Notes under the pieces: generated by a model | Database searches by the model: none | What the model saw: only the letters and a program-made list of their open reading frames with translations | Told to the model about the DNA's origin: nothing | Source: Acidimicrobiales bacterium | GTDB taxonomy: Bacteria > Actinomycetota > Acidimicrobiia > Acidimicrobiales > Aldehydirespiratoraceae | Length of the DNA: 64,000 nt | Assembly: GCA_033344915.1 (NCBI GenBank) | Contig: JAWPML010000001.1 | Coordinates: 1,546,369 to 1,610,368, forward strand | Reading direction: 5' to 3' | Position numbers and translations under genes: made by a program | Shown here: piece by piece, positions 36,132 to 45,453 of the stretch | Numbering within the stretch: the stretch's first letter is position 1 | Layout of the letters: every line of letters starts with the position of its first letter

Positions 36132-37568
36132 ATGGCCTCCGAACTCGCCCGCCATGATGCGGTCGCTCTCGCCGAGTTGATCCGCACGGGCGATCTCTCC
36201 CCCGTCGAACTGATCGACGACACCATCGCCCGGATCGAGGCCTTGAATCCGCAGGTCAACGCCATCATCCACCCGGCATTCGAGAAAGCCCGGGCCGCGG
36301 CCGCAGGAGACCTCCCCGACGGTCCGTTCCGGGGCGTGCCGATGCTGATGAAGGACCTCTGGCCGGCCGAGAAGGGCGAGCCGTTGCACCAGGGCGTGCA
36401 GGGTTTGAAGAACGCGGGCTATGTCGCCGACGTCGACGCCAACATCGTCACGGCGTACAAGCGGGCCGGCTTCGTGATGGCGGGACGGACCAACACGCCC
36501 GAGATGGGACTCGCCGCCACGACGGAGCCCGTGGCCTACGGCCCCACCCGCAATCCGTGGGACCTCGAACGGGGCGCCGGTGGCTCCTCGGGTGGCGCGG
36601 CCGCGGCAGTGGCCGCAGGCATGCTCCCGGCCGCGAACGCGAGCGACGGTGGGGGCTCGATCCGCATCCCCGCAGCCATGTGTGGACTCGTGGGGCTCAA
36701 GCCGAGTCGGGGTCGGATCTCGATGGGCCCTCAGCGTGACGAGTGGGGCAACTCGGTCCAGCACGTCGTGTGCCACACCGTGCGCGACAGCGCGGCCATC
36801 CTCGATGCCACGGCGACCCCGTTCCCGGGTGATGGCGTGATCGCGCCGTTCCCGGACCGGCCATTCCTCGACGTCGTCGCCGACGATCCCCGTCCGCTGC
36901 GCATCGGCGTGCTCGACCGGTCGATCCGTGACGGCATCCCCATCGATCCGGAGGTCGCCGCCGCCGTTCGCGATGTCGCTGACCAGCTCGAACGCCTCGG
37001 GCACGAGGTCGTGCACGACTCACCGTCCGCCCTCGACGATCAGGAGCTGATCGCCTCCTACGGGGCCCAGTGGTCGGCGGCGGTGGCCGCATCGCTCGAC
37101 ACCTTCGGCGAGTGGATCGGACGGGAGCTGACCGCCGACGATGTCGAGCCCATGACCTGGGCCTTGGCCGAACGGGGCCGTCGATTGGGCGCCGTCGAGG
37201 CCACGCGGGCCGGTGACGCGGCCATGGTGTTCCGCCACCGGATGGCCGACTGGTGGGCGAACGGGGCCGACCTGCTGCTGGCCCCGACCTGCCTACGTCC
37301 GGCGCCGCTGATCGGCGAGTCGTCGGGCACCGACGAGAACCCGTTCGCCAACATCCACGTCACCCTCGCCTACGCGACCCTGACGGCGCCGTTCAACACC
37401 ACCGGCCAACCGGCGATCTCGTTGCCGCTGGCGCGGTCGTCGGCCGGACTCCCCATCGGAATCCAGTTCGTCGGCGCCTACGGCCGTGAGGACCTGCTGC
37501 TCCAGCTGGCCGGTCAGCTGGAACGGGCGACGCCGTGGGCCGACGACCGGGCACCCATCCACCCGTAG
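36132..37568 (+). CDS. Amidase-signature family hydrolase
   Basis: 478 residues. The Ser-cisSer-Lys triad is visible: MLMKDLWP (Lys), [16 protein letters not shown] (cis-Ser) and [23 protein letters not shown] (nucleophile Ser). The closest recognisable type is 6-aminohexanoate-cyclic-dimer-hydrolase-like amidases, but the substrate cannot be read. It lies between a DUF1203 gene and a GroES gene with no obvious link. Confidence 0.88.
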   Translation: MASELARHDAVALAELIRTGDLSPVELIDDTIARIEALNPQVNAIIHPAFEKARAAAAGDLPDGPFRGVPMLMKDLWPAEKGEPLHQGVQGLKNAGYVADVDANIVTAYKRAGFVMAGRTNTPEMGLAATTEPVAYGPTRNPWDLERGAGGSSGGAAAAVAAGMLPAANASDGGGSIRIPAAMCGLVGLKPSRGRISMGPQRDEWGNSVQHVVCHTVRDSAAILDATATPFPGDGVIAPFPDRPFLDVVADDPRPLRIGVLDRSIRDGIPIDPEVAAAVRDVADQLERLGHEVVHDSPSALDDQELIASYGAQWSAAVAASLDTFGEWIGRELTADDVEPMTWALAERGRRLGAVEATRAGDAAMVFRHRMADWWANGADLLLAPTCLRPAPLIGESSGTDENPFANIHVTLAYATLTAPFNTTGQPAISLPLARSSAGLPIGIQFVGAYGREDLLLQLAGQLERATPWADDRAPIHP

Positions 37569-37571
37569 CCG

Positions 37572-37916
37572 TCAGAGGTAGAGCCCGGTACTGCCCTCGT
37601 CGAGCCGCTCGGCCGCGACGGCGTGGATGTCGCGCTCGCGCAGGATGATGTAGTCCCGGCCCCGCACTTCGACCTCGTAGCGGTCCTCGGGATTGAAGAG
37701 CACCTGGTCGCCCTCCTCCATGCTGCGCACGTTGGGCCCCACGGCCACGACCTCGGCCCAGGTGAGCCGCTTGCCCATCTGCGCGGTGGCCGGAATCAGG
37801 ATGCCGCCGGACGAGCGGCGCTCGCCTTCCGCATCACCCAGGTGCACGAGGATGCGATCGTTGAGCATCTTGACGGGGACACCGTCATCGGCGGAGAGCG
37901 TCTCTTTGGTCGGCAC
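37572..37916 (-). CDS. GroES-like co-chaperonin
   Basis: 114 residues from GTG 37916. NDRILVHLGD, SGGILIPATAQMGKRLTWAEVVAVGP and GDQVLFNPEDRYEVEVRGRDYIILRERDIHAV match the GroES beta-barrel and mobile loop. The mobile loop (SSGGILIPAT) is typical for contact with GroEL. Compared with standard GroES (about 97 residues) it has a longer N-terminus and a C-terminal tail. No groEL is adjacent; the normal groES-groEL pair is probably elsewhere. Confidence 0.82.
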   Translation of the reverse strand: MPTKETLSADDGVPVKMLNDRILVHLGDAEGERRSSGGILIPATAQMGKRLTWAEVVAVGPNVRSMEEGDQVLFNPEDRYEVEVRGRDYIILRERDIHAVAAERLDEGSTGLYL

Positions 37917-37924
37917 GATTGGTC

Positions 37925-37940
37925 ACGCTACCGGTAGCGT
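37925..37940. promoter_or_regulatory. Perfect 16-bp palindrome carrying two opposed leaderless -10 boxes
   Basis: ACGCTACCGGTAGCGT reads TAGCGT outward on each strand. On the plus strand the box ends 6 bases before ATG 37947. On the minus strand it ends 8 bases before GTG 37916. Both genes would have leaderless messages, and one protein bound to the palindrome could control both. Confidence 0.6.
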
Positions 37941-37946
37941 CGCCAC

Positions 37947-38567
37947 ATGGAACCCGTCGACGTCTCGGTCGTGCACTTCGAGGCGGAGGACGGAACCCGA
38001 CTCGAGGGCGACCTGCTCGCCCCGGCCGAGGCGAGCGGGACGGCCGTGGTCTGCCATCCCCATCCGCTCTACGGCGGTTCCCGGCAGGACGCCGTCGTCG
38101 CCGCCCTGACCCGGGCGTTCGTCGGGTGCGGCCGGCGGGTGCTGCGCTTCGACTTCCGGGGCACGGGAGGCTCGCAGGGCACCCACGACGGAGGCGGTGC
38201 CGAACGGTCGGACCTCCTCGCCGCCATCGAGGCCGTCGACCCGGGAACCGGCCCGCTGACCATCGCCGGCTACAGCTTCGGCGCCGACATCGCCCTGTCG
38301 GTCGTGCACCCGGCGGCGGCGGGCTGGATCGTGGTCGCTCCGCCGCTGGCGATCATCACGCCCGAAGACATGCCCGCCTCGACCGACGGTCGCCCCGTCA
38401 CCGTCATCACCGGCGAACACGATCAGTTCAATTCGCCGCCGCAACTCCGCTCCCGGCTCGACGGATGGGCCAATGCGGAACTGCACGTGATCGACACCGC
38501 CGATCACTTCTTCGCCGGGAGCCACCAGGCGCTGAGCGAGATCGCGACAGCGGCGATCGGCGCCTGA
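37947..38567 (+). CDS. Alpha/beta hydrolase
   Basis: 206 residues. VVCHPHPLYGGS is the oxyanion block of the small YcjY/DUF-type hydrolases, RFDFRGTGGSQG follows, the nucleophile elbow is GYSFGAD (about residue 110), and ITGEHDQF and TADHFFAG supply the acid and His. The substrate is unknown. It is divergent from the GroES gene, sharing its promoter palindrome. Confidence 0.85.
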   Translation: MEPVDVSVVHFEAEDGTRLEGDLLAPAEASGTAVVCHPHPLYGGSRQDAVVAALTRAFVGCGRRVLRFDFRGTGGSQGTHDGGGAERSDLLAAIEAVDPGTGPLTIAGYSFGADIALSVVHPAAAGWIVVAPPLAIITPEDMPASTDGRPVTVITGEHDQFNSPPQLRSRLDGWANAELHVIDTADHFFAGSHQALSEIATAAIGA

Positions 38568-38581
38568 CCTTTCGACGGTGT

Positions 38582-39370
38582 TCAGCCCGCGTCGCGCTCG
38601 GGCGGTCGCACGGTGACACCGGCGTCCATGAGCACCCGCTTCGCCTCGGCCACGGTGTGCTCGCCGAAGTGGAAGATGCTCGCCGCCAGCACGGCATCGG
38701 CGCCCCCGTCGACCACGCCGTCCACCATGTGCGCCAACGTGCCGACGCCGCCGGAGGCGATGACCGGGATGTCGACCGCCGCGGAGATGGCGCGGGTGAG
38801 GGGGATGTCGTAGCCGTCCTTCGTGCCGTCGCGGTTCATGGAGGTCAGGAGGATCTCCCCCGCGCCGAGGCGTTGCGCCTCCCGGGCCCATACGACGGCG
38901 TCGATACCCGTGCGGGTGCGACCGCCGTGGGTGTAGACCTCGAAACCACTGTCCGTGTCGTCACTGGATCGGGCGTCGATGGCGACCACGCAGCACTGGG
39001 CGCCGAACTCCCGGCTGATCTCGGCCACGAGCTCGGGCCGCTTCACCGCGGCGGTGTTGACGCTCACCTTGTCGGCGCCGGCCCGCAGCAGCCGACGGGC
39101 GTCGTCGACCGTGCGGATGCCGCCGCCGATCGTGAAGGGGATGAAGACCTGCTCGGCCACGGCACGGGCCATCTCCGCCGTCGTGTCGCGCTGATCGGAC
39201 GACGCCGTGATGTCGAGGAACACGAGCTCGTCGGCTCCCTGCTCGTCGTAGCGCGCCGCCAGTTCGACCGGATCGCCGGCGTCGCGGATGTCCACGAAGT
39301 TCACGCCCTTCACGACGCGGCCGGCGTCGACGTCGAGGCACGGGATGATGCGGATCGCCCGGACGGTCAT
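38582..39370 (-). CDS. hisF: Imidazole glycerol phosphate synthase, HisF
   Basis: 262 residues. The cyclase subunit that with HisH makes IGP and [21 protein letters not shown] (catalytic Asp), [52 protein letters not shown] (second Asp) and ASGGVG are all present. The ATG overlaps the hisA stop (ATGA). Last gene of hisDCBHAF; the stop is 14 bases from that of the converging hydrolase. Confidence 0.96.
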   Translation of the reverse strand: MTVRAIRIIPCLDVDAGRVVKGVNFVDIRDAGDPVELAARYDEQGADELVFLDITASSDQRDTTAEMARAVAEQVFIPFTIGGGIRTVDDARRLLRAGADKVSVNTAAVKRPELVAEISREFGAQCCVVAIDARSSDDTDSGFEVYTHGGRTRTGIDAVVWAREAQRLGAGEILLTSMNRDGTKDGYDIPLTRAISAAVDIPVIASGGVGTLAHMVDGVVDGGADAVLAASIFHFGEHTVAEAKRVLMDAGVTVRPPERDAG

Positions 39371-40104
39371 CGGGCGCCTCCGAGCAGCCGCACCGCGGCC
39401 GCCACGTCCACATGGCCCTCGTAGACGGCCTTGCCGGTGATGACGCCGGACAGTCGGCGTCCGTCGACCTCCACGGCGTCCAGCGCCTCGAGATCGGCCA
39501 TCGAGCCGACCCCGCCACTCGCGATCACGTCGACGGGGGTCGCCCCGAGGACCTCGGTCAGTCCGGCGATGTCCGGTCCTTCCAGCGTGCCGTCCCGGGA
39601 GATGTCCGTGACCACGAAGGCGTCGACGCCGACATCGGCGAACGAGCGGGCGACGTCGAGCACAGACCGACCCGATCCCACGAGCCAACCGTCCGTTGCG
39701 ACCTCCCCGGCCTTCGCGTCGAGCCCGACTGCGACGCGATGGTCACGGGCGAGCGTGCGGACGAGGTCCGGATCGGTCAGCGCCGCGGTGCCGATCACGA
39801 CGCGTTCGACACCGGCCGAGAACAGCGCATCGGCCGCCTCGACACTGCGAACGCCGCCGCCCGTCTGGACGGGCACCGAGACCGCCTCGGCGATGGCCGC
39901 GACCACATCTCGGTTCTCGGGCACACCGGAACGGGCGGCGTCGAGGTCCACCACATGGATCCACCCGGCGCCGGCATCGGCGAACGCGACCGCCTGGGCG
40001 ACCGGGTCGTCGCCGTAGACGGTCTCCCGGCCGTAGTCGCCCTGGTGCAGGCGCACACACTTGCCGTCTCGGAGGTCGATGGCGGGATAGACGTCCATGG
40101 TCAC
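39367..40104 (-). CDS. hisA: ProFAR isomerase
   Basis: 245 residues from GTG overlapping the hisH stop; ATG 40098 is another possible start. [18 protein letters not shown] (catalytic Asp), [45 protein letters not shown] and ASGGVGS are seen. A separate trpF in the window means this need not be the dual-function PriA of other actinobacteria, though a PriA-type function cannot be ruled out from sequence. Confidence 0.95.
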   Translation of the reverse strand: MTMDVYPAIDLRDGKCVRLHQGDYGRETVYGDDPVAQAVAFADAGAGWIHVVDLDAARSGVPENRDVVAAIAEAVSVPVQTGGGVRSVEAADALFSAGVERVVIGTAALTDPDLVRTLARDHRVAVGLDAKAGEVATDGWLVGSGRSVLDVARSFADVGVDAFVVTDISRDGTLEGPDIAGLTEVLGATPVDVIASGGVGSMADLEALDAVEVDGRRLSGVITGKAVYEGHVDVAAAVRLLGGAR

Positions 40105-40730
40105 GCCGCCTCGCTCGCGGCGACGAAGTTCCGGAGGATACGGATCCCCAGGTCACCGGACTTCTCGGGGTGGAACTGGCAGGCCCACACATTGTCGCGG
40201 GCGACCGCGGCGACGAGGTCGGCGCCGTAGTCGCAGGTGGCGATGACGTCGTCACCGTCCTCGGCGGCGTACGAGTGGACGAAGTACATCCAGCTCTCGT
40301 CGGGCAGGTCGACGAACATCGGATGGTCACCGCGTCGGTTCAGCACGTTCCACTGCATCTGCGGCCGCTTGACGGAGTCGGGGATCCCCACCACGGGGCG
40401 ATCGAAGACCCCCAGACCGTTCACGCCGGGAGCCTCCTCCGACGAGGTGAACAGCAGCTGCATGCCGATGCAGATGCCGAAGAACGGCACGCCGGCATCG
40501 ATGCGTTCGACGGCCACCTCGGCGAGCCCGACCCGTTCGAGCGCGGCCATGCACGGCCCGTAGGCCCCGACGCCGGGAAGGACCACACCGTCGGCGTCGC
40601 GGATCTCGGCGACGTCGGCGGTGAGGCGCGCATCCGCGCCCGCGTGCTCGAATCCCTTGTGGGCCGAGTGCAGGTTGCCGATGCCGTAGTCCAGCACCGC
40701 GATGACCGGTCGCCGCGTCGCGGCCGTCAC
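40101..40730 (-). CDS. hisH: Imidazole glycerol phosphate synthase, HisH
   Basis: 209 residues from GTG 40730. The glutaminase subunit that feeds ammonia to HisF. AVLDYGIGNLHSA at the start, VLPGVGAYG, nucleophile Cys in GICIGMQLLF, HSYAAE, and QFHPEKSGDLG with the catalytic His and Glu. It starts one base after the hisB stop and overlaps hisA at GTGA. Confidence 0.95.
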   Translation of the reverse strand: MTAATRRPVIAVLDYGIGNLHSAHKGFEHAGADARLTADVAEIRDADGVVLPGVGAYGPCMAALERVGLAEVAVERIDAGVPFFGICIGMQLLFTSSEEAPGVNGLGVFDRPVVGIPDSVKRPQMQWNVLNRRGDHPMFVDLPDESWMYFVHSYAAEDGDDVIATCDYGADLVAAVARDNVWACQFHPEKSGDLGIRILRNFVAASEAA

Positions 40731-40731
40731 G

Positions 40732-41322
40732 TCAGAGCGTCCCCTTGGTCGACGGCACCGCGTCGCCCTCCACCCGCACGGCGTCGCGCAGCGAGCGGGC
40801 AACACCCTTGAACGTGGCCTCGATGATGTGGTGCGTGTTGCGGCCGCGGCGCCCGACGATGTGCAGCGTGATGCCCGACGCCATCACGAACGCACGCCAG
40901 AACTCCTCCACCAGCTGGGGGTCGAACGGTGGATCGCCGAGGATCTTCTCGCCGGGGAAGTCGACCTCGTAGTGCAGGTACGGGCGGCCCGACAGGTCGA
41001 GCACGACCTCCACCGCGGCCTCGTCGAGCGGCACCACGATCGACGCGAAGCGCCGCACGCCCCGCTTGTCGCCGAGGGCCGAGCGGAACGTCTCACCGAG
41101 GGCGATGCCGACGTCCTCGACGGTGTGGTGCGCGTCGATCTCCAGATCGCCCTTCGCCTGCACGCTCAGATCGAAGGAGCCATGCCGACCCAGCTGGTCG
41201 AGCATGTGGTCGAAGAACGGCAGACCCGTGCCGACGCTCGTGGTGCCGGATCCGTCGAGCTCGATCGTGATGTCGATCGAGGTCTCCTTCGTGGCACGGG
41301 ATGTGGTTGCGGTACGGCTCAC
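40732..41322 (-). CDS. hisB: Imidazoleglycerol-phosphate dehydratase
   Basis: 196 residues, single-domain type without the phosphatase half. Metal motifs: GLPFFDHMLDQLGRH, DAHHTVEDVGI and NTHHIIEATFKG, with an earlier Glu in the leader part. Start GTG 41322 overlaps the hisC stop (GTGA). It makes imidazole-acetol phosphate, the HisC substrate. Confidence 0.96.
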   Translation of the reverse strand: MSRTATTSRATKETSIDITIELDGSGTTSVGTGLPFFDHMLDQLGRHGSFDLSVQAKGDLEIDAHHTVEDVGIALGETFRSALGDKRGVRRFASIVVPLDEAAVEVVLDLSGRPYLHYEVDFPGEKILGDPPFDPQLVEEFWRAFVMASGITLHIVGRRGRNTHHIIEATFKGVARSLRDAVRVEGDAVPSTKGTL

Positions 41323-42389
41323 GTGAGGATCTCCCTGAGAGCGTTGAGGAATCGGTCGTCCTCGTCGGGGGTGCCGACGGTGACACGGAGGCAGCCGTCG
41401 AGGCGGGGCCACGAGGAACAGTCTCGTACGAGGACGGAGGCATCGGTGAGCCGGCGCCACACGTCGGCGCCGTCGAGCTCCCGGGGCCGGAAGAGCACGA
41501 AGTTGGCGCCGGAGGGCCAGACGTCGACGGGCAGGTCGACGAGCGCGTCACACAGGCGGCCCCGCTCCTCCACGAGCGTCGCCACCCGGGCGTTCATCGC
41601 GTCGAGGTGGTCGAGCGCGACCCGCCCGGCGATCTGGGTCATCGCATCGAGGTGGTACGGCAGCACGACCTTCTCGAGCTCGTCCACGACCCACGACGGG
41701 CCGACGAGATAGCCGAGACGGGCCGCGGCCATCGCCCAGGTCTTGGAGTAGGTGCGGCTCACGACCAGGGGCACCTCGGGGCCGAGGAGATCGAGCGCCG
41801 AGTGGGCCGCGAACTGTCCGTAGGCCTCGTCGACACAGAGCAGTCCGCCGACCTCGCGGACGAGGTCGAGCACCGCCGCGATCTCCTCGAGCGGGTCGAC
41901 CACGCCGGTGGGGTTGTTCGGCGAGCACAGGAACGTGATCGCGGGGGTCGACGCCCGTAGCACCCGCTCGACCTCGGCGAGGTCGAGCCCGAAGTCCGGC
42001 CGGCGCTCGCCCTGGGCGACCCCGGTGCCGGTGATGCGGCTGAGATGCGAGTGCAGGGCGTAGGTCGGCTCGAACATCGCGGCCGTCCGCCCCGGGCCGC
42101 CATAGGTGAGCAGCAGGGTCTGGAGGACCTCGTTCGATCCGTTGGCGGCGAAGACCTGTCCGGGCCCCACCCCGTGCAGTTCGCCGATCCGCGTCCGCAA
42201 CGCCGTCGCGCTCCGATCCGGATAGCGATGCCAGTCGACGCGCTCGATCTCGGCCGCGACCGCAGCCGAGAACGCCGCGGGCGGCGACTCCGGACTCTCG
42301 TTGGTGTTGAGTCGCACGTCGACGTCGATCTGGGGCGAGTGGTACCCGTCCATCAACGCGATCGAGTCGCGTGGCGTGGGCCGGGTCAC
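41319..42389 (-). CDS. hisC: Histidinol-phosphate aminotransferase
   Basis: 356 residues from GTG 42389. LNTNESPESPP, FAANGSNEVLQTLLLTYGGPG, CSPNNPTG, CVDEAYGQFA, RTYSKTWAMAAARLGYLVG (PLP Lys in SK), and NFVLFRPRE near the end match HisC-type fold I aminotransferases. The GTG overlaps the hisD stop (GTGA) and its own stop overlaps hisB, so the three are translationally linked. Confidence 0.95.
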   Translation of the reverse strand: MTRPTPRDSIALMDGYHSPQIDVDVRLNTNESPESPPAAFSAAVAAEIERVDWHRYPDRSATALRTRIGELHGVGPGQVFAANGSNEVLQTLLLTYGGPGRTAAMFEPTYALHSHLSRITGTGVAQGERRPDFGLDLAEVERVLRASTPAITFLCSPNNPTGVVDPLEEIAAVLDLVREVGGLLCVDEAYGQFAAHSALDLLGPEVPLVVSRTYSKTWAMAAARLGYLVGPSWVVDELEKVVLPYHLDAMTQIAGRVALDHLDAMNARVATLVEERGRLCDALVDLPVDVWPSGANFVLFRPRELDGADVWRRLTDASVLVRDCSSWPRLDGCLRVTVGTPDEDDRFLNALREILT

Positions 42390-43675
42390 GACGGCGCTCC
42401 CCGTCGGATGCGGATCGAGGCCGCATGGGCATCGAGCCCCTCGGCGCCGGCGAGCGCTTCGACATGGTCGGCCATCGACGCGAACCCGCGCTCGTCGACC
42501 GTGACCACGTGGACGTCCTTCATGAAGTCGCGCACCGTCAGAGCGCTCGCGAACCGGGCGGTGCCGTTGGTCGGGAGCACATGGCTCGGGCCGGCGACAT
42601 AGTCCCCCAACGACGCCGGCGACCACGGCCCGCAGAAGACCGCACCGGCATGGCGAACCAGCGGGAGCAACGCGGCGGGGTCCTCGGTCTGCAGTTCGAG
42701 GTGTTCGGGCGCGATGTGGTTGCTCACCGCGATGGCCTGCTCGGGCGAATCACACACCACCGCATAGCCGGACGATGCAAGGGTGGCCGAGATGTCAGCC
42801 TGGCGGGGCGCGTCGGCGACCAGACGGGAGATCGCCTCGGTGACCGCATCGGCGAACGACTCGTTCCACGTGACGAGCCACGCGAGGCCGTCCGGGCCGT
42901 GTTCGGCCTGCAGGATCACATCGATGGCCGCGAACTCGGCCGGGGCGCTGCCGTCGGCGACGACCACGACCTCGGACGGGCCCGCGAACGACGAGGGAAC
43001 GCCGACCGTGCCCGCAACCTCCTGTTTCGCGACCGCGACGTAGACGTTGCCGGGGCCGACGATCACATCGACCGCCCGCACGCTCTGCGTGCCGTAGGCG
43101 AGTGCGCCGATGGCCTGGGCGCCGCCGACCGCGACGACCTCGTCGACGCCGGCGATCGCCGCCGCGGCGAGGGTGACGTCCGGAACCCGGCCGTCCGGCC
43201 CGGGCGGGACGGCCAGCACGACCTCGGCCACACCGGCCACGCGGGCGGGCACGGCGGTCATCAGGACGGTCGAGGGATACACGGCCCGGCCCCCCGGGAC
43301 GTAGCACCCGGCCCGTTCGACCGCCCGGTGGAGCCCGACGATCGAGACGCCGGGGCGCTCGTGGTCGACGTCCGCGGGCATCTGCGCTTCGTGGTACGCC
43401 GCGATGGAGGCGGCGGCCGCCACCAGCGCGTCGCGGACATCGGCCGGGATCCGGTCCAGCGCCGCGGCGATCTCCGCCGGCGGCACCACGATCGACGAAA
43501 GCTCCACCCCGTCGAACCGGCGGGTGTACTCGACCAACGCTGCGTCGCCTTCGGCCCGCACCGTGCGCAGGATCTCCCGCACCGCGTCGACCGGTCCGTC
43601 CTCCGGCGCGGCGGGGCGCGGGAGCAGGTCGGCCAGGGCGCCGGTGGAGCCCCGGAGATCGATGCGGGTGAGCAC
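42386..43675 (-). CDS. hisD: Histidinol dehydrogenase
   Basis: 429 residues from GTG 43675. It performs the last two oxidations in histidine synthesis. CYVPGGRAVYPSTVLMTAVPARVAGV, VGGAQAIGALAYGTQSV, DVIVGPGNVYVA, DLxAEHGPDG-like QAEHGPDGLAW and FCGPWSPASLGDYVAGPSHVLPT are the family blocks. HIAPEHLEL holds the catalytic Glu and His. It leads hisDCBHAF, with TAGCGT 6 bases before the GTG. Confidence 0.95.
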   Translation of the reverse strand: MLTRIDLRGSTGALADLLPRPAAPEDGPVDAVREILRTVRAEGDAALVEYTRRFDGVELSSIVVPPAEIAAALDRIPADVRDALVAAAASIAAYHEAQMPADVDHERPGVSIVGLHRAVERAGCYVPGGRAVYPSTVLMTAVPARVAGVAEVVLAVPPGPDGRVPDVTLAAAAIAGVDEVVAVGGAQAIGALAYGTQSVRAVDVIVGPGNVYVAVAKQEVAGTVGVPSSFAGPSEVVVVADGSAPAEFAAIDVILQAEHGPDGLAWLVTWNESFADAVTEAISRLVADAPRQADISATLASSGYAVVCDSPEQAIAVSNHIAPEHLELQTEDPAALLPLVRHAGAVFCGPWSPASLGDYVAGPSHVLPTNGTARFASALTVRDFMKDVHVVTVDERGFASMADHVEALAGAEGLDAHAASIRIRRGAPS

Positions 43676-43681
43676 CCGACC

Positions 43682-43687
43682 ACGCTA
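43682..43687 (-). promoter_or_regulatory. Leaderless -10 box for hisDCBHAF
   Basis: On the minus strand TAGCGT is followed by 6 bases and the GTG at 43675. No leader peptide rich in His precedes hisD, so classical attenuation is unlikely. Confidence 0.5.
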
Positions 43688-43751
43688 CCGGCGCAGACGG
43701 ATCCCTCCCGCGCCTTTACCCGAGCCGCCCGGATGCTCCAGACTGCCGCCC

Positions 43752-43943
43752 ATGGACTCCGACGCCGCCGAGATCTCATCGCTCACGACCGTCGTCGCGG
43801 ACGTGGCGTCGCGGGTCGGGCTGATCGCCGAACGGCGAGGTGCCGATCCGGACGATCCCCTCGTCAGCCGCCTCCACGAGATCGAGCGGGCGCTCATCAC
43901 CGCCGAGCGGCGGCTGCGGTCGACCGCCCGCGAACTCGACTAG
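43752..43943 (+). CDS. Small helical protein of unknown function
   Basis: 63 residues (MDSDAAEISSLTTVVADV...). Predicted helical and mixed charge, ending in RRLRSTARELD. CAGACT lies 7 bases before the ATG, a weak leaderless signal. The stop is directly followed by the next gene's GTG. No known family is seen. Confidence 0.5.
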   Translation: MDSDAAEISSLTTVVADVASRVGLIAERRGADPDDPLVSRLHEIERALITAERRLRSTARELD

Positions 43944-44621
43944 GTGCCGCCGATCTCCGGGCCCGCCGACCGTCGTCGCCGGTGGACGCCACGCGAGCAG
44001 ATCCTCGCCATCGGGCCACTGCTGTTCTTCTGGACCCTCACCGCGACCCTGCTCTGGGTGAGCGCCGAGCAGGACGTGGTCCCCACCGAACGTCTCTTCC
44101 TCGACGCGGCCTCCGTCGCCGACGAGCCCTGGTACACCGGGCTTCTCCACGAAATCGGCGTGCTCGGCTGGACCGTGGCCGCGACCGCCGCGCTGGCTGG
44201 CGCGTTCGTGGCCTCGCTCGCCTCCCGTCGACGAGCGGCGTGGTTCCTCGGCTCGGGCGCCCTGCTGACGATCGTCCTGCTCACCGATGACCTGACGGGG
44301 TTCCACTCCGAGGTCGGGCCCCGCATCGGGCTCCCCAAGTTCACCACGATCGGCGCCATCCTCGGTGGCAGTGTCGTGTGGGTCCTCCTCAACTGGCGGG
44401 AGATCAGCCGGACGAGATGGCTCATCCTGCTCTCGTCGCTCGGCGCACTTGCCCTCTCGGTGCTCGTCGACGTCGAACGACGGACGAGCGACGTCCACAT
44501 CTTCTTCGAGGACGCGCCGAAGCTGTTCGGGATCGTCGGCTGGGCGACCTATTTCGTCTTCACGAGCATCGACCTCACGCGATCGGCTGTGGGGCGGCGC
44601 GTCGGCGGCGAAGCCGCCTGA
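43944..44621 (+). CDS. Membrane protein of unknown function
   Basis: 225 residues from GTG, starting at the base after the upstream TAG. About five hydrophobic segments (23-42, 70-92, 98-115, 133-148, 155-172), with a last one near 195-210. I do not recognise a family. The 3' end overlaps the converging TVP38-like gene by 47 bases. Confidence 0.65.
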   Translation: MPPISGPADRRRRWTPREQILAIGPLLFFWTLTATLLWVSAEQDVVPTERLFLDAASVADEPWYTGLLHEIGVLGWTVAATAALAGAFVASLASRRRAAWFLGSGALLTIVLLTDDLTGFHSEVGPRIGLPKFTTIGAILGGSVVWVLLNWREISRTRWLILLSSLGALALSVLVDVERRTSDVHIFFEDAPKLFGIVGWATYFVFTSIDLTRSAVGRRVGGEAA

Positions 44622-45219
44622 TCACCCCGAACCCGACGAGCGCGATGATCGCGACCCAGCGCACCCGGCGGTCGGCCAGCAGATCCACGCCGGCGCTGCC
44701 GATCGTCGTCGCGAGGATGATGCCGGGGATGATCCCGAGGCCGGTGCCGATGAGGAACGTCCGGAACCGCACGGTGCTGACGCCGAGGAGCCAGTCGGCG
44801 GGTGTCAGCTGGCCGGTCACGATGCGCAGGAGGAAGACCTGGACGAATCCCCCGTTCGCCAGCCGCTCGTCCCAGCCGCGGAGACGGGTCGGCATGTGGT
44901 TCTGGGCCCAGTCGCGGGCGAGGTAGCGAGCCATCGCGAACGCGATCGTCGATGCGCCCATGTTCCCCACCCACGACAGCGCGATCGCCGTCGGCAAGGG
45001 CCAGACGACCGCGGCGGGGACCATGAAGACCAGCCCGGGAACCCCCGCGGGTTGCAGCGCCCACATGATGAGGAGGAACACGACCGGGCCGAGCGCGCCA
45101 CGCTCCGTGAAGAACGCCTCGACTCGGTCGCCGTCGCTGACGAAGTCCCACCCGCCGAGGAGCACGAACGCGAGCAACGCCGCGCCCACTCCCGCGACGA
45201 CGAGGATCCGAGTTCGCAC
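44575..45219 (-). CDS. TVP38/TMEM64 (DedA-like) membrane protein
   Basis: 214 residues from GTG 45219. FFTERGALGPVVFLLIMWALQPAGVPG, VVWPLPTAIALSWVGNMGAS, and LLRIVTGQLTPADWLLGVSTVRFRTFLIGTGLG fit SNARE-associated/VTT-domain proteins, which are linked to lipid scrambling or transport. Family glycine-rich turns (GVSTVRFRTF, FLIGTGLG) are kept. CACACT lies 7 bases before the GTG. Other in-frame starts exist upstream as far as 45423. Confidence 0.78.
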   Translation of the reverse strand: MRTRILVVAGVGAALLAFVLLGGWDFVSDGDRVEAFFTERGALGPVVFLLIMWALQPAGVPGLVFMVPAAVVWPLPTAIALSWVGNMGASTIAFAMARYLARDWAQNHMPTRLRGWDERLANGGFVQVFLLRIVTGQLTPADWLLGVSTVRFRTFLIGTGLGIIPGIILATTIGSAGVDLLADRRVRWVAIIALVGFGVIRRLRRRRAAPQPIA

Positions 45220-45280
45220 GGCGACGAGTGTGGCCGCTGCGATGGCGGAACGAAAGACGGCGGCGGGACTACCAGCGGGA

Positions 45281-45319
45281 AAAGAACGGCGGCCGCTCTC
45301 GTGCACGAGAGCGGCCGCC
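45281..45319 (-). terminator. Terminator downstream of nth
   Basis: A perfect 32-bp palindrome (45288-45319, 16-bp arms, centre GTGCAC). On the minus strand it is followed by GTTCTTTTCCC, the shape of an intrinsic terminator for the nth transcript ending at 45454. It is 135 bases beyond that stop. Confidence 0.6.
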
Positions 45320-45453
45320 AGACGACACAGGGCGGCGGATCCCTCATGTCGTCGATTGTGGCCGAGCGGCGGGTGCTCAGCCAGTACGGAAATATACCCC
45401 GCGACCGGACGCCATTGTGTCATTCAGTGGTCAGATTCTCCGGCGAGTCGATC

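Noticed and set aside
37572-37916. GroES-like gene as the main groES
   Set aside because: No groEL is adjacent and the protein is longer than usual; more likely a second copy, although this cannot be tested in the window.
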